DNA of 64,000 nt. Source: an uncultured Gammaproteobacteria bacterium (lineage in GTDB: Bacteria > Pseudomonadota > Gammaproteobacteria > Pseudomonadales > Porticoccaceae). Under the pieces are notes generated by a model. That model ran no database searches, was not told the origin of the DNA, and worked only from the letters and a program-made list of their open reading frames with translations. A program made the translations under genes and the position numbers. This document shows, one piece after another, positions 22,517-30,822 of this stretch (position 1 is its first letter; every line of letters starts with the position of its first letter). The DNA lies in NCBI GenBank assembly GCA_913060555.1, contig CAJXRS010000002.1, forward strand, positions 1 to 64,000, written 5' to 3'.

Positions 22517-23059
22517 ATGAATGACATCGTCACACCTGCCAAAGCCAACCTGGTGCAGAAATTCGCTGCGTCCCGCTCGGGCGCCTGGCTACTGGCGCGG
22601 GTCGGGCATCATCTGGACCGGATTTTTTTGCGCCTTTCCGGAGAGCGGGTGATGTTGTCCAGCCTGCTGGTCGGACTGCCCGTGGTGATGGTGGATACCA
22701 TCGGCGCCAAAACCGGCCGCGTGCGCCGCATTCCATTGCTGTGCATCCGGGATCAGCAGCAGGAAGGCGACTTTGCCGTCATCGCGTCGAACTTCGGCCA
22801 GGGCCACAATCCCGCCTGGTATTACAACCTGAAGGCCCATCCCGAAGTCTCCTGCACCCTGTACGGCAAGGTTTCCACCTATCGAGCCGGTGAGGCGGAG
22901 GGTGACGAATACCAGCGCTTCTGGCGTTACGCGCTCGCCACCTATATCGGATTTCCCGGTTACAAGCAGCGTGCCGGAGCGCGGCACATCCCGGTCATGG
23001 TGCTGCGGCGGATGGGTGAAACGCAGAAGGACGAACACGCGGCATCAGGGATGCCCTGA
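22517..23059 (+). CDS. Nitroreductase/deazaflavin-dependent oxidoreductase (DDN-like family)
   Basis: VDTIGAKTGRVRRIPLLCI, GQGHNPAWYYNLKAHPEVSC...YRAGEAEGDEYQRFW. Confidence 0.8.
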   Translation: MNDIVTPAKANLVQKFAASRSGAWLLARVGHHLDRIFLRLSGERVMLSSLLVGLPVVMVDTIGAKTGRVRRIPLLCIRDQQQEGDFAVIASNFGQGHNPAWYYNLKAHPEVSCTLYGKVSTYRAGEAEGDEYQRFWRYALATYIGFPGYKQRAGARHIPVMVLRRMGETQKDEHAASGMP

Positions 23060-23194
23060 GGGCGCCCTTCACTCCTTCGGGCTCGGGAGGCAGTGGGGTG
23101 GAACGATACGTTTTTGACCCCTCAGCGTCGCCTTCCGAGCCAGCCGAAGGGGCGGACCCAGAGCGCAGTCGGATGGTTGTGTACCCAGGCCTGG

Positions 23195-23215
23195 AGGCCC
23201 GGGCTCGCCGGGCCT
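23195..23215. terminator. Candidate terminator hairpin 3' of adhC
   Basis: AGGCCCGG-GCTCG-CCGGGCCT perfect 8-bp stem, 3 bp from adhC stop. Confidence 0.5.
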
Positions 23216-23217
23216 GG

Positions 23218-24324
23218 TCAGTACACCACCACCGAGCGGATGCTTTCGCCGGCGTGCATCAGGTCGAAGCCGCGATTGATATCTTGCAGGGCCAGGCTAT
23301 GGGTGATCAGCGGGTCGATCCGGATCCTGCCTTCCATATACCAGTCGACAATGCGCGGCACGTCGGTGCGGCCGCGCGCGCCGCCGAACGCGACCCCGTG
23401 CCACGAGCGGCCGGTGACGAGCTGAAACGGCCGGGTGGCGATCTCCTGGCCGGCACCGGCGACGCCGATGATATAGGACTCGCCCCAGCCCTTGTGACAG
23501 CACTCCAGCGCTTGGCGCATAACCTGGACATTGCCGATGCACTCGAAGCTGTAGTCGGCGCCGCCCTGGGTGAGGTCGAGCACCGCCGCTACCACTTCCG
23601 GTTCCCTCGACGCGTCGATGAAATCGGTCATGCCGAACTCGCGCGCCAGCTTCTCCCGCGCCGGGTTGATATCGACACCAATGATCTGGCGCGCCCCGAC
23701 CATGCGCGCGCCCTGGATCACATTGAGGCCGATGCCGCCGAGCCCGAACACCACCACCCGCGAGCCAGGCTCGACCCTGGCGCGAAACACCACGGCGCCG
23801 ATGCCGGTGGTGACCCCGCAGCCGATGTAACAGATCTTGTCGAAGGGCGCGTCGGGGCGCACCTTGGCCAGTGCGATCTCCGGCAGCACCGTGTGCTGAG
23901 CGAAGGTGGAGCAGCCCATGTAATGCAACAGCGGCTCGCCGTCCAGCGAGAAGCGGCTGCTGCCGTCCGGCATCCGGCCCTGGCCCTGGGTGGTGCGAAT
24001 CGCCTGACACAGGTTGGTCCTGGGGTGCAGGCAGTATTCGCACTGGCGGCATTCGGGCGTGTACAGCGGAATGACGTGATCGCCCGGCGCCAATGAGGTC
24101 ACCCCCGCGCCCACCTCCAGCACGACGCCCGCCCCTTCATGGCCGAGGATGGTGGGAAACAGCCCTTCGGGGTCATCGCCCGACAGCGTGAAAGCGTCCG
24201 TGTGACAGATCCCGGTGGCCTTGATCTCGACCAGCACTTCACCGGCGCGGGGACCTTCGAGGTCGACTTCGCAGATCTCCAGAGGTTTGCCGGCACCGAA
24301 GGCCACGGCGGCTTTGGTTTTCAT
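23218..24324 (-). CDS. frmA: S-(hydroxymethyl)glutathione dehydrogenase / class III alcohol dehydrogenase
   Basis: [71 protein letters not shown]. Confidence 0.95.
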   Translation of the reverse strand: MKTKAAVAFGAGKPLEICEVDLEGPRAGEVLVEIKATGICHTDAFTLSGDDPEGLFPTILGHEGAGVVLEVGAGVTSLAPGDHVIPLYTPECRQCEYCLHPRTNLCQAIRTTQGQGRMPDGSSRFSLDGEPLLHYMGCSTFAQHTVLPEIALAKVRPDAPFDKICYIGCGVTTGIGAVVFRARVEPGSRVVVFGLGGIGLNVIQGARMVGARQIIGVDINPAREKLAREFGMTDFIDASREPEVVAAVLDLTQGGADYSFECIGNVQVMRQALECCHKGWGESYIIGVAGAGQEIATRPFQLVTGRSWHGVAFGGARGRTDVPRIVDWYMEGRIRIDPLITHSLALQDINRGFDLMHAGESIRSVVVY

Positions 24325-24415
24325 GGGTATTCCAGCCAACTCGTTGACAGGTAGCATGAACGAAAAAAGCCGCCCGAAAAAGGCGGCTTGCGTCGACTGC
24401 AGAGTGCGCGAGGGA

Positions 24416-24967
24416 CTACCGCAGCATGGAGCGGATATCAGCATCCTTGGGCAGCGCGTAGTCGTGCACGGCCATCACCACATTGGTGGTCGGTTCGATC
24501 ACCTTGAGGTTGACGAACACGGCGTCCTTGCTCACGCCATAGGTACCCACGATGACGGCCTGGGCCTGGTGACTCTCCGCCACATGCTGGATTTCCCGCG
24601 TCAACAGCAGTTCGCCCTGGTCGCGTCTCATGTAGACATTGTCGCGAAACTTCATCTCGATCATGCGCAGCCCGGTTTGCGAAAAGCGCGCAGAAATCTG
24701 CTCGGACGCCAGCCGGCCGAATGTCGATGATCGCTCCAGCTCGTCGATGCTCACCAGGGTGGCCGCGATAAGTGGCTGGTTGGGGCTCAGCTTGTCCTTC
24801 AGTTGTTTGAGCAGAGTATCGGCGGCAGCGTAGTTTGCCTTGATCAACAGCGCCGGAGAGTCACTGCGATAGGTTGCGTTATAGGACTGGCCGGAGGAAC
24901 AGGCCGCCAACCCCAGAAATGCGCTTACCAGCAGCGGCAGAAAGTATCGCGGGAAGGAGCCGTTCAT
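24416..24967 (-). CDS. FlgO-like lipoprotein
   Basis: Lipobox [57 protein letters not shown]. Confidence 0.75.
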   Translation of the reverse strand: MNGSFPRYFLPLLVSAFLGLAACSSGQSYNATYRSDSPALLIKANYAAADTLLKQLKDKLSPNQPLIAATLVSIDELERSSTFGRLASEQISARFSQTGLRMIEMKFRDNVYMRRDQGELLLTREIQHVAESHQAQAVIVGTYGVSKDAVFVNLKVIEPTTNVVMAVHDYALPKDADIRSMLR

Positions 24968-25656
24968 TACCGTGCCCCCACTATTTGAAATGCCTTGGTG
25001 GCCGCGGCGTCATAGAGGACGCGGTCGGAGTCCGATACGTAGTAAATGTGGGTAGAGCGGGCGAGATAACGGGCCTCGTCGGACACCGAGACATTGACCA
25101 CGATTTCCGTTTTGGGAGTTGGGCCGGAGGCCGACTGGGACTTGAACCAACTGTACACATCCCAGCCGATTGCGCCGGCAGTCACCGCGGCCGCGGCCGT
25201 GGTCTTGGCAGTTACTTCGGTGCTCAGGGTCCGTACTGCCCAGGCGCCGGTGACCAGGGCCGTCGGCCATCCGATCCATTTGTTCTGTGCGCGATCCTCC
25301 GAAAATTCGATCACCTGAGTGTCGACCTCCATGCTGAGCGCGCCCTCGGGGCGAGTTGCCACCGGATAGCCGCCACGCACCATTGCGGTGATCAACTGGT
25401 CTTCAACCGCGCGGTTGAAGGCAGATTCCTGACCAGCGTGCACATACAGATTGCTCGCAAGCGGGGTGGGCAGCGCGGCCATCACCTCGCGCGCGATGTC
25501 TGCGGAGATGGCTTCCCAGTGCGCCGCGGCCTGCAACTTTTCTTGCTGGGTTGTGGGAAAGTTGGTCGCCAAAGGGGCTTGCGAATGGGGCGCCGCGCAG
25601 CCCGCGATCGCGACGGCGCCAAGCACAGCGACTGCTGTCTGCTTCAGCATTTTCAT
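24967..25656 (-). CDS. Uncharacterised lipoprotein coupled to the FlgO-like gene
   Basis: Lipobox VAIAGCAAP; stop/start overlap (TAATG) with the downstream FlgO-like CDS. Confidence 0.7.
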   Translation of the reverse strand: MKMLKQTAVAVLGAVAIAGCAAPHSQAPLATNFPTTQQEKLQAAAHWEAISADIAREVMAALPTPLASNLYVHAGQESAFNRAVEDQLITAMVRGGYPVATRPEGALSMEVDTQVIEFSEDRAQNKWIGWPTALVTGAWAVRTLSTEVTAKTTAAAAVTAGAIGWDVYSWFKSQSASGPTPKTEIVVNVSVSDEARYLARSTHIYYVSDSDRVLYDAAATKAFQIVGAR

Positions 25657-25910
25657 GTTTTTTTGTGCTCCTGTGGGGATGAGACCGGACCAACAGCCGC
25701 TGTGCCCGGCCTCGTGGTGCGGGCCGCCCAGCCAAGTGGTCGAATGTGCAGGGATCTGGCGGAGGGTAGGTCGTCCATGACTATGTTCGCGTATTCCTTG
25801 ACAATAGAGCCTGGGAAGGTCGAGCCAATGTTAATATCGAAATCAGCAGCGCGTCAAACCGTGCGTCTGCAGATTACGCCCCCTGGGTATGCTTTTCGAC
25901 GAAATTCGCG

Positions 25911-27233
25911 TCATGCACCGAACACATCCAGAATCGATCGCCGCAGCCGCTCGATGAACAGGTCGACCTCGCGCTCGGCGATGACGAGCGGCGGCGACAT
26001 CACCAGGTTGTCGCCCACCGCGCGGCACAGCAGGCCGTTTTCCCAGCAGCGGTTGTGCACTGGCACGCCAACGCCGCCCGGAAATTTGGCTGGATCGGGC
26101 GCCAGGGTGACGGCGCCCAGCAGGCCATAGTTGCGGATGTCGATCACCTGCGGCAGGTCCCGCAGGCTGTGCAGGGCGTCTTCCCAGTAGCGGCCGATGG
26201 GCCCGGCGGCACGGGTCAGCAGGCCCTCGCGCTCGTAGATCTCGAAAGCCGCGAGCCCGGCGGCCGCCGCCACCGGTGCGCCGGCATAGGTATTGCCGTG
26301 AAACAGCTCGGGGCCGCTGCCCGGTGCCGCCTCGAAGATCGTTTCCTGGATATCGCGGCGCACGAATACACCGCCCATGGGCACGCTGCCACCGTTGATC
26401 GCCTTGGCGGTGGTCATCAGGTCCGGGGTCACTTCCAGGCGGGTGGCGGCGAAGGCTGCGCCGGTGCGGCCGAAGCCGGTGACCACTTCGTCGAAGATCA
26501 GCAGGATGTCGTGCTGGGTACAGAGCTCGCGCAGCCGTTGCAGATAACCCACTGGTGGCGGCACCATGCCGCCGGCGCCGACGATGGGCTCGACGATCAC
26601 CGCGCAGAGGTTCTCCGCGCCGCGCAGGGCGATGATCTTCTCCAGCGGATTGAGCTGGTCCGCGCCACGCTCGGGCAGGCCGCGGCTGAAGGCGTTGGCG
26701 GAAATGTCGAGTAGGTCGGGCAGGAAGTCGACATTGTCGAGGACGGGGAAGCCCTTGCGGTTGTTGGGAATCCCTTGCAGCGAGGTGCCGCCGACATTGA
26801 CGCCGTGATAGCCTCGTTCGCGGGACACGAAGCGGGTCTTGGTGCCCTTGCCGCGGGCCCGCTGCCAGGCGTAGGCGATCTTCATCGCGGTCTCCACGGA
26901 CTCGGACCCGGAGTTGGTGAAGAAGATGCGGTCCAGTCCGGGGGGCGCGTATTCGGCCAGTTTGGCCGCGAACTCGAAGGTCACCGGTGCGCCGAACTGA
27001 AAAGGCGGCGCAAAATCGAGTTCCAGCAGTTGGTGCCGGACGGCGTCGGCCACCTCGCGGCGGCCGTGGCCCAGGTTCGCACACCAGAGTCCGGCGGTGA
27101 TGTCGAGGATCTCCCGGCCGTCGGGCGTGTACAGGAAGCAGCCCTCGCCGCGGGTGATCAGCCGGGGATTGCCGCGAAACGCCCGCACGTTGGTGAAGGG
27201 CTGCCACCAGTGGTCGAGAGTGAGTTGGCTCAT
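25911..27233 (-). CDS. Class III PLP-dependent aminotransferase (omega-aminotransferase type)
   Basis: FFTNSGSESVETAMKIAYAWQ, LLIFDEVVTGFGRTG, TTAKAINGGSVPMGGV. Confidence 0.92.
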   Translation of the reverse strand: MSQLTLDHWWQPFTNVRAFRGNPRLITRGEGCFLYTPDGREILDITAGLWCANLGHGRREVADAVRHQLLELDFAPPFQFGAPVTFEFAAKLAEYAPPGLDRIFFTNSGSESVETAMKIAYAWQRARGKGTKTRFVSRERGYHGVNVGGTSLQGIPNNRKGFPVLDNVDFLPDLLDISANAFSRGLPERGADQLNPLEKIIALRGAENLCAVIVEPIVGAGGMVPPPVGYLQRLRELCTQHDILLIFDEVVTGFGRTGAAFAATRLEVTPDLMTTAKAINGGSVPMGGVFVRRDIQETIFEAAPGSGPELFHGNTYAGAPVAAAAGLAAFEIYEREGLLTRAAGPIGRYWEDALHSLRDLPQVIDIRNYGLLGAVTLAPDPAKFPGGVGVPVHNRCWENGLLCRAVGDNLVMSPPLVIAEREVDLFIERLRRSILDVFGA

Positions 27234-27403
27234 GGGTGCCTGTAGTTGCGCCGGGTCGGGTCCGGCAGTGTAAGGAAAATTCCGTCAGCATCCCATCCGC
27301 GGTCATGCTGCGCTCGCAATCACTCCGGTAAACTGCTATTTTCGACCTTGCCATAGAGCTTTAGATTGGCGGTTTAACTGAATGAAAAACAAGTGGTGCG
27401 TCC

Positions 27404-29185
27404 ATGAGTGATCGTCCCGAGCAGGCCCCCGGAAACCAGGTCCTCCCGGAATACGGCGATCTCGTCATCGCCTATCTGGAGCAGCTCGGCGTCGAATACG
27501 TGTTCGGTATTCCCGGCGGCGCCATCGAGCCTTTCTACAATGCCCTGGCGCGCAGTGAGCGGCGCGGCGGTCCGCGGGCGATCGTCGCCCGCCACGAGAC
27601 CGGCGCGGCCTTCATGGCCGACGGCTATTCCCGCAACACCGGCAAGCTGGGCGTGTGCTGCGCCACCACCGGCCCCGGCGCGACCAACCTGATCACCGGG
27701 GTCGCCTCGGCCTACGAAAATCATATCCCCATGTTGGTGATCACCGCGCAGACTCCGCTGTCCACCTTTGGCCGGGGCGCCATGCAGGAATCCTCCTGTA
27801 CCGGGGTCAACACCGTCGAGCTGTTCCACTACTGCACCCGTTACAGCACATTGGTGTCCCACATCGAGCAATTCGAGCACAAGCTGATCACCGCCATCAT
27901 GACGGCGTTCTCCTCGCCCATGGGGCCGGTGCATATCAGTGTGCCCATGGACATCATGCGACAGCCTTGGAATCTGGAGAAGCCGAGCTTTTCATTGCCA
28001 CAGTTACTGCGCAGGCCGGCGCTGCACGACGATCAGGCTATGCAGCAACTTTATGAAGAACTGCTCGCTGCCGAGCAACCGGTTTTTCTGATTGGGGACG
28101 AAGCCCGGGAAGCTATAGGCACTACTTTGAGCGTGGCCGCGTGCCTGCAGGCGAAGGTAATAGTGACGCCGCACGGCAAGGGCTTGGTAAGCCCGTACCA
28201 CCCGCTGTTTCGTGGTGTTATCAGCTTTGCCGGGCATCGCGAAGCAAACCGATTGCTATCGGACGAGACTGTCGACCGGATTTTCATCATCGGCGCCAAC
28301 ATGGGGGAGTGGGCCAGTAATGGCTGGGATCCCCGGCTTTTCGGTCATCGGATCATCCATATCGAATCTACCGAGGCGAATCTGGCGCGAACCCCCATGG
28401 CCGCACTGCATGTCAGAGGGCGACTGCAGACCATCATGGAGAGAACGCTCGAGAGACTAGAGAGAGAAAGAGTAAACAAGGCTCCCGAGGGAGCGATAAA
28501 ATCTCCGCAGCTGGTCAGAGAGTCGAAGCGCCGCTTCTCTCTCGACGATGAAGAGAAATATTGTTCCGACGAGGTTCCCATTAAGCCGCAGCGCTTGATG
28601 CGCGAGCTTCCCCGAGTATTGCCAGCGAATACCTATTATCTGGCGGACTCAGGTGCCAGCTTGTCTTGGGCGATCCACTATCTTCACCCCTATGACCGCC
28701 GCATGGCCGGCCAAAGAGACGGCAAGCGCGGGTTGTTCCACGCTGTGACGGAGTTCGCGTCCATGGGCTGGGCCATTGGCAGTGCGGTGGGGGCCGCCTT
28801 GGCGCGGCCCGGAGATCCAGTGGCCTGCATCATTGGTGATGGCAGTATGCTGATGAGCGGTCAGGAGATTACCGTGGCCATTCAGGAAAAGCTTCCGGTG
28901 ATTTTCGTCGTGCTCAATGACAGTGCATATGGAATGGTAAAGCATGGCCAGCGTATGACCGGAGCCGAGTCTATAGGTACCGATCTTCCGCAAACGAATT
29001 TTGTGGCCTTCGCGAAATCCATGGGAGCGCAAAGCTACCTGATCGAATCTCCGGAAGATCTGCTGGCATTGGATGGCAAGGCGATAGCGGCAACACCTGG
29101 GCCTACGCTGCTGGACGTGCGGATTGATGTGGACGAGGCACCGCCGATCGGTTTCCGCACCAGCTTTCTGAAGCCCGTAGAATGA
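27404..29185 (+). CDS. Thiamine diphosphate-binding enzyme, acetolactate-synthase-like
   Basis: GIPGGAIEPFYNAL, ARHETGAAFMADGYSRNTGKLGVCCATTGPGATNLITGVASA, ThDP motif GDGSMLMSGQEITVAIQEKLPVIFVVLND. Confidence 0.9.
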   Translation: MSDRPEQAPGNQVLPEYGDLVIAYLEQLGVEYVFGIPGGAIEPFYNALARSERRGGPRAIVARHETGAAFMADGYSRNTGKLGVCCATTGPGATNLITGVASAYENHIPMLVITAQTPLSTFGRGAMQESSCTGVNTVELFHYCTRYSTLVSHIEQFEHKLITAIMTAFSSPMGPVHISVPMDIMRQPWNLEKPSFSLPQLLRRPALHDDQAMQQLYEELLAAEQPVFLIGDEAREAIGTTLSVAACLQAKVIVTPHGKGLVSPYHPLFRGVISFAGHREANRLLSDETVDRIFIIGANMGEWASNGWDPRLFGHRIIHIESTEANLARTPMAALHVRGRLQTIMERTLERLERERVNKAPEGAIKSPQLVRESKRRFSLDDEEKYCSDEVPIKPQRLMRELPRVLPANTYYLADSGASLSWAIHYLHPYDRRMAGQRDGKRGLFHAVTEFASMGWAIGSAVGAALARPGDPVACIIGDGSMLMSGQEITVAIQEKLPVIFVVLNDSAYGMVKHGQRMTGAESIGTDLPQTNFVAFAKSMGAQSYLIESPEDLLALDGKAIAATPGPTLLDVRIDVDEAPPIGFRTSFLKPVE

Positions 29186-29198
29186 TTGTGAGCCGACG

Positions 29199-30014
29199 GT
29201 GAAACCATCCAAGGAAAGTATCGTTACCAAAATCTGGAATGAAGAGCCAGAGCCGGACAACCCCTTCGCCGCCCGCGCCTGTTATTGCTCCGGATTCGAT
29301 GTCTACGGCGATCTACTGGGCAAGATCTCCTGGATTCAATATCTCTGGCTGTTGATTCGGTTGGAGCCCCCGGAGCCCGCCCAGGCCCGGATGCTGGAGG
29401 CGCTGGCTGTGGGCCTGGCCAATCCCGGACCCCGGGAACCGAGCGTGCATGCTGCCATGTGCGCCGGCGTGGGTGGCTCGACGCGGGCCTCGGCGTTGAT
29501 CGCTGCGCTCTCGGTGGGGGCCGGCAACCTGGGCGGGGCGCGCGATGTCTTCGCGGCAATGGGCAACTGGGCCGATTGCGGTACCGATCTGGCGGCCTGG
29601 CGCGAGCGCATCCGCAATCCGCCGGTAGACGAGCGTGACGATGTCTGGCCGTCCTTCGAACACCCCCCGGGTTTCGACCCCAATGGCGCCGGCTGCCCCA
29701 CGCCGGTGCGGCAATTGTTGAACCACCTCACGGTGTTGGACCCCGGCCCGGTGCTACCCTGGCTTCAGCAGAATCGTGAAGTGCTGCAACATGAGGCCGA
29801 TGCACCCTTGGCATTTTCCGGCGTCGCGGCTGCGGCCCTCCATGCCCTGGGCTTCACCCCGGAGCAGGGCGAGATGCTGTTTCTGCTGCTGCGCTTGCCC
29901 GGGGCGGCGGCGCACGCTCTCGAGCAGAAAATGAACTGGGCGAAGTTCCCCTTTTTCGGCAACGGCCTGAGGCTCACGGATGACCCCGGCCCATCGAGTC
30001 CCGATCATGAGTGA
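29199..30014 (+). CDS. Divergent citrate synthase/citryl-CoA lyase-like protein A
   Basis: DLLGKISWIQYLWLLI...MLEALAVGLANPGPREPSVHAAMCAGVGGSTRASALIAALSVGAGNLGGARDVFAAM resembles the citrate-synthase fold pattern. Confidence 0.6.
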   Translation: MKPSKESIVTKIWNEEPEPDNPFAARACYCSGFDVYGDLLGKISWIQYLWLLIRLEPPEPAQARMLEALAVGLANPGPREPSVHAAMCAGVGGSTRASALIAALSVGAGNLGGARDVFAAMGNWADCGTDLAAWRERIRNPPVDERDDVWPSFEHPPGFDPNGAGCPTPVRQLLNHLTVLDPGPVLPWLQQNREVLQHEADAPLAFSGVAAAALHALGFTPEQGEMLFLLLRLPGAAAHALEQKMNWAKFPFFGNGLRLTDDPGPSSPDHE

Positions 30015-30822
30015 AGACAAGGGCCCGGAAATGCTGGCGCGTTGCGAGGACAACTGGGTCACCGCCATGGGCGCTTGGTTTCCGGAGGGTCGCGTTGTGC
30101 TGCGCGGCAAGGATGTGCTCAATGACCTCGGCCATCGGCCCTGGATGGAGTATTTCATCTACGGGATCAACGGCCAGGAGGATTCCAGATTCGCACGCTT
30201 TGTCGAGGGCGTCTGGGCGCTGACCACCAGCTATCCCGATCCCCGCCTTTGGAACAACCGGGTGGCTGCCCTGGCGGGAACCACCAGATCGACCGGCGTG
30301 TTGGCCTTGGCCGCCGGGATTGCGGTGTCCGAGGCGTCCTTGTACGGACTGCGGCCGATCAGAGGGGCTCTGGATTTTCTGTATCGAGCCGATCGCAAGC
30401 TCGCCGATGGCGCGATCCTGGAAGACGTGGTTTGGGAGGAGCTGCGCACCTATCGCAATGTGTTCGGCTATGGCCGTCCCATTACCTCTGCCGACGAACG
30501 GGTCGCCCCTTTGATGAAGTTCGCCGATTCCTTGGGAATGGGGAAAGGGAAATTCATCCAACTGGCATTTGAGGTCGAAAAAATCTTAAAACAATCCCGG
30601 CTGAAGTATCAGATGAATATCGCCGGCGCCGTTGCCGGGTTGGTCGCGGACGAAGGGCGCACGCCGGACGACCACTACTACATGGCGGCACTCTCATTCG
30701 TGGCCGGGATGATGCCTTGCTATATCGATAGCCTTGGCAAACCGGGAGGCAGCTTATTCCCGCTCAGGGTTACCAGAATCGACTACAAGGGCGCGCCCCC
30801 AAGGCGCTGGGGAGCGGCATGA
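30007..30822 (+). CDS. Divergent citrate synthase/citryl-CoA lyase-like protein B (alternative start 29980)
   Basis: GRVVLRGKDVLNDLGHRPWMEYFIYGI...RVAALAGTTRSTGVLALAAGIAVSEASLYGLRPIRGALDFL; ATG overlaps upstream stop (ATGAGTGA). Confidence 0.6.
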   Translation: MSEDKGPEMLARCEDNWVTAMGAWFPEGRVVLRGKDVLNDLGHRPWMEYFIYGINGQEDSRFARFVEGVWALTTSYPDPRLWNNRVAALAGTTRSTGVLALAAGIAVSEASLYGLRPIRGALDFLYRADRKLADGAILEDVVWEELRTYRNVFGYGRPITSADERVAPLMKFADSLGMGKGKFIQLAFEVEKILKQSRLKYQMNIAGAVAGLVADEGRTPDDHYYMAALSFVAGMMPCYIDSLGKPGGSLFPLRVTRIDYKGAPPRRWGAA

